Position numbers and translations under genes: made by a program. Shown here piece by piece: positions 1-8,768 of a DNA stretch of 28,187 bases (positions are counted from its first letter, which is position 1; every line of letters begins with the position of its first letter). The DNA is from RUG563 sp024681215 (GTDB lineage: Bacteria > Bacillota > Clostridia > Christensenellales > Aristaeellaceae), in the NCBI GenBank assembly GCA_024681215.1, contig JAILBG010000015.1, positions 1 to 28,187 on the forward strand, given 5' to 3'. Below the pieces are notes generated by a model, which worked only from the letters and a program-made list of their open reading frames with translations, did no database searches and was not told the origin of the DNA.

Positions 1-281
1 CCCCCGCCGCCGCGCCCAAAGCCGCGCCTGCCGCGCCCGCTGCGCCCAAGGCCGCGCCCGTTGCCGGCGGCACCAAGGTCAACGCCCCCATGCCCGGCAC
101 CATCCTGGATGTGAAGGTGGCCCAGGGCGCCGCCGTCAAGAAGGGCGACGTGCTGGTGATCCTGGAAGCCATGAAGATGGAAAACGAGATCCTGGCCCCC
201 CAGGACGGCACCGTGGCCCAGATCAGCGTCAGCAAGGGCGCGTCCGTCAATTCCGGCGACGTGCTGGTGGTGCTGAGCTGA
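1..281 (+). CDS. Biotin carboxyl carrier subunit of a decarboxylase (5' partial)
   Basis: This is the C-terminal part of a biotinyl-lipoyl attachment protein; the start lies before the window. In frame from base 3 there is an Ala/Pro/Lys-rich linker (about 25 residues), then a complete biotinyl domain of about 65 residues. The domain contains the EAMKMEN motif, and the biotin-accepting lysine is codon 174-176. The carrier shuttles the carboxyl group from the carboxyltransferase subunit to the membrane beta subunit. The next two genes are exactly these partners, about 48 and 1590 bases downstream on the same strand, so this is one operon. The flexible Pro/Ala linker is typical of carriers in Na+-translocating decarboxylases. 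It could belong to an oxaloacetate or methylmalonyl-CoA type enzyme; the OadA-like neighbour favours oxaloacetate. Any N-terminal membrane anchor (OadG type) would lie outside the window. Confidence 0.9.
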   Translation, partial: PAAAPKAAPAAPAAPKAAPVAGGTKVNAPMPGTILDVKVAQGAAVKKGDVLVILEAMKMENEILAPQDGTVAQISVSKGASVNSGDVLVVLS

Positions 282-329
282 AAAAGGGAGAATCCCGGAA
301 CGAAATAATTTCTGATTGGAGGTTCTTCC

Positions 330-1811
330 GTGGGTACGCAAAACGTGGATATCCTGGGCACGCTGGGCGATCTGGCCAACGAATCGGGCATTGCCCGGTT
401 CCTGTCCAATCCCCTGGGTCTGGTGATGGTGGGCATCGCCTGCGTGCTGATTTATCTGGCCATCGTCAAGAAATTCGAGCCGCTGCTGCTCCTGCCCATC
501 GCCTTCGGCATGCTGCTGACCAACCTGCTGGGCAGCGAGGTATACCATGAACAGCTTTTCGCCGGCGGGCATGCCAACTGGAGCCTGTTCGGCGGGGCCA
601 TCCTGGTGGATTCCAAGGACCTGGTGAACCTGGGCCAGCTGACGGTGAACAACGCCGGCGCGGTGCTCAGCGCCTCCGGCAACGTCATCGGCCAGATCAC
701 CTCCTCCTATTCGGTGGGCGCGCAGCTCAACCAGCTGGGCCAGCTGATCCTGACCAACGACCAGGGCATCGTCACCGTCCTGGCCGAATCCACCTCCGTG
801 ATCATCAAGGATTCCGCCGCTTTCATCAGCGGCGGCCAGGTCTACTCCTCCCTGGGCGAGCTGATCGCCACCGCGGGGCAGACCATTTCTCCCGGCTTGC
901 TGGACTATCTGTACCTGGGCGTCAAGCTGGGCATTTATCCCTGCCTGATCTTCATCGGCGTGGGCGCGGGCACGGACTTCGGCCCCCTCATCGCCAACCC
1001 CAAAACGCTGCTGCTGGGCGCGGCGGCGCAGCTGGGCATTTTCATGACCTTCATCGGCGCCTATTTCCTCTTCGGCTTCACCAGCTCTGAAGCGGGCGCT
1101 ATCGGCATCATCGGCGGCGCCGACGGCCCCACCGCCATCTGGCTGACGGGCAAGCTGGCCCCCCACCTGCTGGGCCCCATCGCCGTGGCGGCGTACAGCT
1201 ACATGGCCCTGGTGCCGGTGATCCAGCCGCCCATCATGAAGGCCCTGACCACCAAGAAGGAACGCCAGATCGTCATGGAGCAGCTCCGCCCCGTGAGCCA
1301 CACCGAAAAGGTGCTCTTCCCCATCGTGGTCACCATCCTGGTCTCCCTGCTCCTGCCCAGCGCCACTCCGCTGGTGGGCTGCCTGATGCTGGGGAACCTG
1401 ATGCGCGAATGCGGCGTGGTGGAACGCCTCAACAAGACGGTGCAGAACGAGCTGATGAACATCGTCACCATCTTCCTGGGCATCACCGTGGGCGCCACCG
1501 CCACGGCCCAGACCTTCCTGCGGCTGCAGACCATTGAAATCATCGCCCTGGGCGTGGTGGCCTTCGGCATGGGCACCGCGGGCGGGCTGCTGCTGGCTAA
1601 GCTGATGAACAAGCTCACCGGCGGCAAGATCAATCCCCTCATCGGCTCCGCCGGCGTCAGCGCCGTGCCTATGGCGGCCCGGGTGAGCCAGACCGTGGGG
1701 CAGAAGGAAAACCCGGCCAACTTCCTGCTCATGCACGCCATGGGCCCCAACGTGGCCGGCGTCATCGGCTCGGCCATCGCGGCGGGCGTCCTGCTCAGTA
1801 TGTTTGGCTGA
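330..1811 (+). CDS. oadB: Na+-translocating decarboxylase beta subunit (OadB family)
   Basis: Multi-pass membrane protein of 493 residues that decarboxylates carboxybiotin and exports Na+. The start is GTG at 330, preceded by GGAGG at 318-322. Family motifs seen: KKFEPLLLLPI near residue 47, GTDFGPLIANP near 214, GGADGPTAI at 262-270, AAYSYMALVP near 287, KINPLIGSAGVSAVPMAARVS at 433-453. The residues known from the Klebsiella enzyme as Asp203, Tyr229, Asn373, Ser382 and Arg389 map here to Asp265, Tyr291, Asn435, Ser444 and Arg451, all shifted by 62. The protein is therefore longer than usual because of an enlarged segment between residues about 68 and 190. That segment carries three similar LGQL/LGEL motifs (101, 136 and 175). 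The gene lies between the carrier and carboxyltransferase genes. Family assignment is secure; the role of the enlarged segment is unknown. Confidence 0.95.
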   Translation: MGTQNVDILGTLGDLANESGIARFLSNPLGLVMVGIACVLIYLAIVKKFEPLLLLPIAFGMLLTNLLGSEVYHEQLFAGGHANWSLFGGAILVDSKDLVNLGQLTVNNAGAVLSASGNVIGQITSSYSVGAQLNQLGQLILTNDQGIVTVLAESTSVIIKDSAAFISGGQVYSSLGELIATAGQTISPGLLDYLYLGVKLGIYPCLIFIGVGAGTDFGPLIANPKTLLLGAAAQLGIFMTFIGAYFLFGFTSSEAGAIGIIGGADGPTAIWLTGKLAPHLLGPIAVAAYSYMALVPVIQPPIMKALTTKKERQIVMEQLRPVSHTEKVLFPIVVTILVSLLLPSATPLVGCLMLGNLMRECGVVERLNKTVQNELMNIVTIFLGITVGATATAQTFLRLQTIEIIALGVVAFGMGTAGGLLLAKLMNKLTGGKINPLIGSAGVSAVPMAARVSQTVGQKENPANFLLMHAMGPNVAGVIGSAIAAGVLLSMFG

Positions 1812-1868
1812 CGCCAGGCATAGGAATGATCCAAATATCTTTTCCGTTGCTTCGGAAGGAGAATCAAT

Positions 1869-3269
1869 ATGGCGAAAGTAAAAATCACCGATACCATCCT
1901 GCGGGACGCCCATCAGTCCCAGGCGGCCACCCGCATGCGGCTGGACGAAATGCTGCCGGCCTGCGAAATGCTGGACAAGGCGGGATACTTTTCCCTGGAA
2001 TGCTGGGGCGGCGCCACGTTTGACAGCTGCCTGCGCTTCCTGAACGAAGACCCCTGGGACCGGCTGCGCGCCCTGCGCAAGGCCCTGCCCAACACCAAGC
2101 TGCAAATGCTGCTGCGCGGGCAGAACATCCTGGGCTACAAGCACTACGCCGACGACGTGGTGGATTACTTCGTGAAGAAGTCCGTGGATAACGGCATTGA
2201 CATCATCCGCATCTTCGACGCCCTGAACGACCTGCGCAACATGGAAGCCGCCGTGAAGGCCGCCAAGCAGTACGGCGGCATGGCGGAAGTGGCCATGAGC
2301 TACACCACCTCTCCCGTGCACACGGAGGAATACTTCGTGAAGCTGGCGCAGGACATCGAATCCATGGGCGCGGACCTGATCTGCATCAAGGACATGGCGG
2401 GCCTGCTGCTGCCCTTCAACGCTTATTCCCTGGTGAAGAAGCTGAAGGAAAATACGAAGCTGCCCATCGTGCTGCACACCCACAACACCGCCGGCACCGG
2501 CGCCATGACGCTGATCAAGGCCGTGGAAGCGGGCGTGGACGTGATCGACACGGCGCTTTCTCCCCTGGGCGGCGGCACCAGCCAGCCCGCCACCGAATCC
2601 ATCGTGGCGGCCCTCAAGGGCACCGAATACGATACCGGCCTGGACGAAGAGCTGCTGGCCAAGATCGCCGAGCATTTCCGCGGCGTGGCCGAGCGCCTCA
2701 CCAAGGACGGCTGGCGGGATCCGGACAAGGTGCTTTCCGTCAACGCCAAGGCCCTGCAGTATCAGGTGCCCGGCGGCATGCTGAGCAACCTGATCGGCCA
2801 GCTCAAGCAGGCCGGGGCCATGGATAAGTATTACACCGTGCTGGAGGAAGTGCCGCGGGTGCGCAAGGACTTCGGCTATCCGCCCTTGGTGACCCCCACC
2901 TCCCAGATCGTGGGCACCCAGGCCGTGATGAACGTGTTGGGCGGCGAACGCTATAAAATGGTCACCAAGGAAAGCAAGGGCCTGCTCAAGGGCGAATACG
3001 GCCGCCTGCCCGCCCCCGTCAACGAGGACGTGCGCAAGAAGTGCATCGGCGACGAAAAGGTGATCACTTACCGCCCCGCCGACGATATCGCGCCCGAACT
3101 GGACAATTACCGCAAGGAGATCCGGGAATACAGCCAGCAGGACGAGGACGTGCTCTCCTACGCGCTGTTCCCCCAGGTGGCCACCAAGTTCTTCCAGTGG
3201 CGTCAGGCCCAGCAGCTCAAGGCTGATCCCACCGCCTACAACAAGGAAGACGGCACAATGCCCGTGTAA
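1869..3269 (+). CDS. oadA: Oxaloacetate decarboxylase alpha / carboxyltransferase subunit (no biotin domain)
   Basis: Cytoplasmic carboxyltransferase of 466 residues that moves CO2 from the C4 acid (probably oxaloacetate, giving pyruvate) to biotin. It has the HMGL-like TIM barrel: DTILRDAHQS at 8-17 with catalytic/metal Asp13, the presumed carbamylated lysine in ICIKDMAG (Lys174), and the metal-binding HTHNTAG (His203, His205). A conserved PYC/OADA C-terminal region follows. It stops after this region and has no biotinyl domain, consistent with the separate carrier upstream. Start ATG 1869 has AAGGAG at 1856-1861, seven bases upstream. The order carrier, beta, alpha differs from the gamma-alpha-beta order of enterobacterial oad operons. 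A pyruvate carboxylase subunit B role is possible in principle, but the adjacent beta subunit argues for a Na+-pumping decarboxylase. Confidence 0.93.
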   Translation: MAKVKITDTILRDAHQSQAATRMRLDEMLPACEMLDKAGYFSLECWGGATFDSCLRFLNEDPWDRLRALRKALPNTKLQMLLRGQNILGYKHYADDVVDYFVKKSVDNGIDIIRIFDALNDLRNMEAAVKAAKQYGGMAEVAMSYTTSPVHTEEYFVKLAQDIESMGADLICIKDMAGLLLPFNAYSLVKKLKENTKLPIVLHTHNTAGTGAMTLIKAVEAGVDVIDTALSPLGGGTSQPATESIVAALKGTEYDTGLDEELLAKIAEHFRGVAERLTKDGWRDPDKVLSVNAKALQYQVPGGMLSNLIGQLKQAGAMDKYYTVLEEVPRVRKDFGYPPLVTPTSQIVGTQAVMNVLGGERYKMVTKESKGLLKGEYGRLPAPVNEDVRKKCIGDEKVITYRPADDIAPELDNYRKEIREYSQQDEDVLSYALFPQVATKFFQWRQAQQLKADPTAYNKEDGTMPV

Positions 3270-3290
3270 ACGGGCCCCGTACCTGCATAC

Positions 3291-3335
3291 AAGCCCGGCG
3301 TCGGCCATCCCGGCGCCGGGCTTTCGTTTGTTCCT
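3291..3335 (+). terminator. Rho-independent terminator after the decarboxylase operon
   Basis: A perfect 10-bp stem (3291-3300 with 3314-3323, AAGCCCGGCG / CGCCGGGCTT) has a 13-base loop and is followed by a T-rich stretch (TTCGTTTGTTCC). It lies 22 bases after the oadA stop. Confidence 0.75.
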
Positions 3336-3345
3336 TTCACGGGAC

Positions 3346-3382
3346 GCCGCCCCGCACGTCCCCGCCCGCGGCGGCTTTTTTT
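3346..3382 (+). terminator. Second (backup) terminator
   Basis: GCCGCC at 3346-3351 pairs with GGCGGC at 3370-3375 and is followed directly by seven T (3376-3382). The stem is short and the loop is 18 bases. It probably backs up the stronger hairpin just upstream. Confidence 0.5.
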
Positions 3383-3432
3383 GTTCTGCGCGGCCGGCTT
3401 ATGCCGGATTTTATTACTTCTTTGTTACATTA

Positions 3433-3461
3433 TAGACTTTGAACGATTTTTTTAGTATAAT
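3433..3461 (+). promoter_or_regulatory. Sigma-70-type promoter for the RDD/ABC transporter run
   Basis: A perfect -10 TATAAT (3456-3461) lies 17 bases after a -35-like TAGACT (3433-3438, four of six matches). The surroundings are AT-rich in an otherwise GC-rich sequence. Predicted transcription start is near 3468. No strong terminator is seen between here and 8743, so it may drive the RDD gene and the transporter genes together. Confidence 0.7.
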
Positions 3462-3512
3462 AAGGGCGAAACAGTGAAAAACGGCGGTCGCGGCGGAAAA
3501 GAGGGGAAGCCA

Positions 3513-4274
3513 TTGGATTGCGAGCTTCAAAAAGCCAGCATGTGGAAGCGCATTTCGGCTTTTCTGTTCGACGCGATCCTGCTGGGCATCGTGGCGGTCC
3601 TCTTTGCGTGGGGGCTTTCCGCCCTGACGGGGTACGACGGCTACAGCCGCACGGTGACCGAAAGCTATGAAAAATACGGCGCGCAGTATGGCGTGGACCT
3701 GCGCATTTCCAAGAGCGAATTCGACGCCCTGCCCGAGGAGGAAGCCAGGAAGGTGGAGGAGGGCATCGCCGCCCTCAACGCCGACGCGTCGGCGCTGCGC
3801 GCCATGCAGATGATGATGAGCCTGTCCGTGCTGATCGTGTCCCTGGGCCTCTTTTTCGCCTTTCTGGCGATGGAGTTCCTGATCCCCCTGAAGCTGGGGG
3901 AGGGGCGCACGCTGGGCAAAAAGATCTTCGGCATCGGCCTCATGCGGGCCGAGGGCGTGCGGGTGAACGCGGTCACGCTGTTCGTGCGCGCGATCCTGGG
4001 GAAATACGCGGTGGAAACCATGGTGCCCGCGCTGATCCTGCTGATGATCTATTGGGGCACCATCGGAGTGGTGGGCCCCGCGGTGCTGTTTCTGATCCTG
4101 ATCGTGGAGGCCGCCGTCATGGCCGCAACCCGCACCAACGCCCTGATCCATGATCTGCTGGCCGGCACCGCCGTGATCGACGCGGCCAGCCAGAGGATAT
4201 TCGACACCCGGGAGGAGCTGGCGGCCTACAAGGCCCGCCTGGCCGCGGAAGCCGCCGCCCGGGAGCCTGACTGA
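3513..4274 (+). CDS. RDD family membrane protein
   Basis: Small integral membrane protein with an RDD-like domain. The TTG at 3513 is preferred as start because AGAGGGG (3500-3506) precedes it by six to seven bases. The in-frame GTG at 3474 lies only about six bases from the predicted transcription start and has no ribosome site. From TTG the product is 253 residues. Seen: an N-terminal helix (SAFLFDAILLGIVAVLFAW), a charged extracytoplasmic or loop segment of about 70 residues, a second hydrophobic segment (LSVLIVSLGLFFAFLAMEF), the typical RDD-like TLGKKIFGIGLMR stretch, then a third hydrophobic segment. RDD proteins have no single established function; some are linked to ion transport. The ABC transporter ATPase begins 34 bases downstream, so co-transcription is likely. 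Any accessory role for the transporter is inference only. Confidence 0.8.
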   Translation: MDCELQKASMWKRISAFLFDAILLGIVAVLFAWGLSALTGYDGYSRTVTESYEKYGAQYGVDLRISKSEFDALPEEEARKVEEGIAALNADASALRAMQMMMSLSVLIVSLGLFFAFLAMEFLIPLKLGEGRTLGKKIFGIGLMRAEGVRVNAVTLFVRAILGKYAVETMVPALILLMIYWGTIGVVGPAVLFLILIVEAAVMAATRTNALIHDLLAGTAVIDAASQRIFDTREELAAYKARLAAEAAAREPD

Positions 4275-4308
4275 GAAAAATCACCTGCAAAGGAGGAAGG
4301 AATACCGC

Positions 4309-5412
<1,104 letters not shown>

Positions 5413-5413
5413 T

Positions 5414-6358
5414 ATGGTAGAGAGCAAACAACAGTGGAAGGCCTGGCTGTATCTGGCGCCGGCCATCGTGCTGCTTCTGATCTTCACCGTGTGGCCCATC
5501 ATCAACACGGTGACGATGGCCTTCCGGGAGGATTACAGCGGCCTGGCCCACATCGGCGGCGAGACCGCCTTCCGCTTCGGCATCGGCAATTTTGCCAAGG
5601 TGGCCCAGAACGCGGAATTCAAGCAGGCGCTGACCAATACCGTGCTGCTGTGCGTGATCTCTGTGCCGGTGAGCACCGTGCTGGCCCTGCTCATCGCCGT
5701 GGCGCTGCACGCCATCAAGCCGCTGCAGAAAGCGCTGCAGACCATCTTCTTCCTGCCGTACGTCACCAACTCCATCGCCATCGGCATGGTGTTCGCCGCC
5801 ATGTTCAACGTGATCGGCAGCGTGGGCACCCGCCGGCCGCTGATCAGCAGCTACGGCATCGTGAACGACATCATCCGCTTTTTCGGCGGGAACTGGGTGA
5901 ACTGGATCAATTCCGGCTCGGAATACTGGGCCAACATGTTTGTGCTGATCACCTATATCGTCTGGAACGCCCTGCCCTTCAAGATCCTGATCCTGCTGGG
6001 GGGCCTGACCGGCATCAACAAGCAGTATTACGAGGCGGCGAAGGTGGATTCCACCCCCCGCTGGCGGGTGCTGACCCGGATCACCGTACCGCTGCTTTCG
6101 CCCATGCTGGCCTACGTGGTGATCACCGGGTTCATCGGCGGATTCAAGGAATACACCAGCATCGTGGGCATCTTCGGCGAATCCATGGGCCCGGTGCACG
6201 ACGCCCACCGCATGAACACCATGGTGGGGCTGATCTACGATTCTCTGGCCAGCAACAACCAGGGCCGCGCCAGCGCCGCCGCCCTGATCCTTTTCGGGAT
6301 CATCCTGGTGGTCACCCTCATTAACCTCTGGGTGAGCAAAAAGCACGTGCATTATTGA
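5414..6358 (+). CDS. ABC importer permease, MalF/UgpA type
   Basis: Inner-membrane permease of 314 residues. It has an N-terminal transmembrane helix (WLYLAPAIVLLLIFTVWPII) and several further helices. The cytoplasmic EAA loop that docks on the ATPase is visible as YYEAAKVDSTPRW followed by PLLSPM, near residues 214-237. ATG 5414 begins one base after the ATPase stop (TGA 5410-5412), with the ribosome site GAGGTGAAG inside the ATPase end, so the two genes are translationally linked. It forms a heterodimer with the next permease. Substrate is unknown; the family includes carbohydrate and glycerol-3-phosphate importers. Confidence 0.94.
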   Translation: MVESKQQWKAWLYLAPAIVLLLIFTVWPIINTVTMAFREDYSGLAHIGGETAFRFGIGNFAKVAQNAEFKQALTNTVLLCVISVPVSTVLALLIAVALHAIKPLQKALQTIFFLPYVTNSIAIGMVFAAMFNVIGSVGTRRPLISSYGIVNDIIRFFGGNWVNWINSGSEYWANMFVLITYIVWNALPFKILILLGGLTGINKQYYEAAKVDSTPRWRVLTRITVPLLSPMLAYVVITGFIGGFKEYTSIVGIFGESMGPVHDAHRMNTMVGLIYDSLASNNQGRASAAALILFGIILVVTLINLWVSKKHVHY

Positions 6359-6375
6359 GAAGGGAGGCGGCAAAC

Positions 6376-7269
6376 GTGTCTCAGAGCGTCATGAAGGTGA
6401 TGCAGGGGCGGGACCTGCGCAAAACGTCCGCCCGGCAGAAGATCACCCACGTCCTTTCCCAGGCGGGCATTTACACATTCCTGCTTTTGATGGCCGCCGT
6501 GGTGCTGTTCCCCTTCTACTGGATGGTCATTTCCTCGCTGAAATCCCTGGCGGAATACCGCCTCAGCCCGCCCACCTTCTGGCCGGTGCAGGCGCTGTTT
6601 TCCAATTACGCGGACGCCTTTACCACCGCCAGCCTGGGCGTGCTGTTCAAAAACACCATGATCGTGGGCCTGGTATCCACGCTGCTGTCGCTGATCATCA
6701 CCATTTTCACGGCCTTCGCCTTCGCCCGGCTGCAGTTCAAGGGCAAGGAGCTGCTTTTCGCGGCGCTGCTGGCCACCATGATGATCCCCGGCGAGCTGTT
6801 CACCATCACCAACTACGCCACCGTTACCCAGCTGAACATCACCGGCACCTACACGGTGCTGATCGTGCCGTTCCTGGTGAGCGTGTTCTACATCTACCTG
6901 CTGCGGCAGAATTTCCTGCAGATCCCCAACGAGCTGTATCTGGCCGCCAAGGTGGACGGCACCAGCGATATGAAATACCTGTGGAAGGTGATGGTGCCCC
7001 TGTCCCTGCCCACGCTGATCTCCATTACCATCCTGAAAATGATGGGCGCCTGGAACAGCTACATCTGGCCCCGGCTGGTGGCCAACGACGAGGCCCACCG
7101 CCTGATCACCAACGGTTTGCGCAACGCCTTCACCGATACCACCGGCGATGTGAACTATCCCGTGCAGATGGCGGCGGTGGCCCTGGTAAGCCTGCCGCTG
7201 TTCCTGGTGTTCGTGTTCCTGCGCAAGTATATCATGAGCGGCGTGAGCCGCAGCGGCATCAAGGGGTGA
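6376..7269 (+). CDS. ABC importer permease, MalG/UgpE type
   Basis: Second permease of the importer, 297 residues from the GTG at 6376. This start is chosen over the TTG at 6355 (which overlaps the previous stop) because AGGGAGG at 6361-6367 precedes it by eight bases. Features seen: a first transmembrane helix (GIYTFLLLMAAVVLFPFYWM), an external segment with FSNYADAF, about six helices in total, and the EAA loop LYLAAKVDGTSDMKY with PLSLPTLIS. The C-terminal YIMSGVSRSGIKG tail is characteristic of MalG-family permeases. It pairs with the preceding permease and the ATPase. The gap to the binding-protein gene is 91 bases with no obvious hairpin. Confidence 0.94.
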   Translation: MSQSVMKVMQGRDLRKTSARQKITHVLSQAGIYTFLLLMAAVVLFPFYWMVISSLKSLAEYRLSPPTFWPVQALFSNYADAFTTASLGVLFKNTMIVGLVSTLLSLIITIFTAFAFARLQFKGKELLFAALLATMMIPGELFTITNYATVTQLNITGTYTVLIVPFLVSVFYIYLLRQNFLQIPNELYLAAKVDGTSDMKYLWKVMVPLSLPTLISITILKMMGAWNSYIWPRLVANDEAHRLITNGLRNAFTDTTGDVNYPVQMAAVALVSLPLFLVFVFLRKYIMSGVSRSGIKG

Positions 7270-7360
7270 TCCCCTGCGGCGCGCCCAATCCCCCGGTTAT
7301 CTGGCGTCAATGCCTGTAACATACATCAACCACTCCCAGAAGAAAGGAAGGAAAACCAAG

Positions 7361-8743
7361 ATGAAGAAAATCGTCTCTGTGCTCCTGCTTCTCGTCATGC
7401 TGATGAGCGTGTGCAGCTTCGCCTCCGCGGAAGACGCGCCCGCTTACGACGGCAGCGAGGTCACCATCCGCTTCTACCACACCATGGGCAGCAACCTGAC
7501 CGCGGTGCTGGACAGCTACATCGCTGAATTCAACCAGCTGTATCCCAACATTCACGTGGAATACACCTCCGTGGGCAGCTATGACGACGTGCGCGACCAG
7601 GTGTCCACCGAGATCACCGTGGGCAACCAGCCCAACATCGCCTACTGCTATCCGGACCATGTGGCCCTCTACAACCTGGCCAAGGCCGTGCAGACCCTGG
7701 ATGATTACATCGGCAGCACCGCCGAGATCACCCGCGCCGACGGCACCACCGAGATCATGGGCCTGACCGCGGAGCAGAAGGCCGACTTCATCGAAGGCTA
7801 CTACAATGAAGGATTGCAGTTCGGCGACGGCAAAATGTACACCATGCCCCTGAGCAAATCCACCGAAGTGCTCTACTACAACAAGACCTTCTTCGAGGCC
7901 AACGGCCTTTCCGTGCCCACCACCTGGGACGAGCTGGGCGAAGTGTGCGCCAAGATCGTGGAAATCGATCCCATGAGCATCCCCCTGGGCTACGACAGCG
8001 AGGCCAACTGGTTCATCACCATGACCGAGCAGCTCAAGACCCCCTACACCAGCGCCACCGCGCCGCACTTCCTGTTCGACACGCCCGAGAACCGCGCCTT
8101 CATCAAGCAGTTCCGTGAGTGGTATCAGGAAGGCTATCTGACCACCCAGAAGCTGTACGGCGGCTATTCCTCCGGCCTGTTCACCTCCACCAGCGAGATC
8201 AAGGGCTACATGAGCATCGGCTCCTCCGCCGGCGCCACCTATCAGCGCCCCGCCAAGGATGCGGACGGCAATTATCCCTTTGAAGTGGGCATCGCCACCA
8301 TCCCCCAGGCCGACGCCTCCAACCGCAAGGTCATTTCCCAGGGCCCCAGCCTGTGCATCTTCAAGAAGGCCAATCCCCAGGAAGTGGCGGCCAGCTGGCT
8401 GTTCGTCAAGTACCTGACCACCAACGTGGATTTCCAGGCTGAGTTCTCCATGGCGTCCGGCTATGTGCCCGTCATCAAGTCCGTGGCCCAGAATCCCGTG
8501 TACGCCGAGTTCCTGGCCAACGCCGACGGCGGCAACTATATCTCCGCCCTGAGCGCCAAGGTCTGCCTGGAGCAGCAGGACGCCTATTACACCTCTCCCG
8601 CCTTCAACGGCTCCTCCACCGCCCGCGACGAGGTGGCCGCGCTGCTGCCCGCCTGCCTGACCATCCCGGACAGCGCCGACGTGGACGCCGAGATCGATAA
8701 GCTGTTCAAGAAGGCCGTCGAGAGCTGCGAATACAGCCTGTAA
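7361..8743 (+). CDS. ABC importer extracellular solute-binding protein (family 1 / UgpB-like)
   Basis: Extracytoplasmic substrate-binding protein of 460 residues. The ATG at 7361 is chosen because AAAGGAAGG lies just upstream and a signal peptide begins there; an in-frame ATG at 7310 would give a non-signal extension. The mature N-terminus (VTIRFYHTMGSNLTAVLDSY) and the later EVLYYNKTFFEANGLSVPTTWDEL are typical of family 1 solute-binding proteins. The HTMG start recalls UgpB-type (glycerol-3-phosphate) binders, but substrate cannot be fixed by eye. The signal peptide ends ASA/ED. The only cysteine there (Cys18 in LMSVC) is in a poor lipobox, which is unusual for a monoderm binding protein. 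The gene is last among the transporter genes; the nuclease-like gene follows after 25 bases. Confidence 0.92.
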   Translation: MKKIVSVLLLLVMLMSVCSFASAEDAPAYDGSEVTIRFYHTMGSNLTAVLDSYIAEFNQLYPNIHVEYTSVGSYDDVRDQVSTEITVGNQPNIAYCYPDHVALYNLAKAVQTLDDYIGSTAEITRADGTTEIMGLTAEQKADFIEGYYNEGLQFGDGKMYTMPLSKSTEVLYYNKTFFEANGLSVPTTWDELGEVCAKIVEIDPMSIPLGYDSEANWFITMTEQLKTPYTSATAPHFLFDTPENRAFIKQFREWYQEGYLTTQKLYGGYSSGLFTSTSEIKGYMSIGSSAGATYQRPAKDADGNYPFEVGIATIPQADASNRKVISQGPSLCIFKKANPQEVAASWLFVKYLTTNVDFQAEFSMASGYVPVIKSVAQNPVYAEFLANADGGNYISALSAKVCLEQQDAYYTSPAFNGSSTARDEVAALLPACLTIPDSADVDAEIDKLFKKAVESCEYSL

Positions 8744-8768
8744 CGAAAACGACTGTGGGAGGCGCGCC

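Noticed and set aside
3474..3512. GTG start at 3474 for the RDD gene
   Set aside because: No ribosome site, and it lies about six bases from the predicted transcription start. TTG 3513 has AGAGGGG at good spacing. A leaderless start cannot be fully excluded.
7310..7360. ATG 7310 as start of the binding protein
   Set aside because: It would place 17 polar residues before the signal peptide, and the strong ribosome site lies before 7361 instead.
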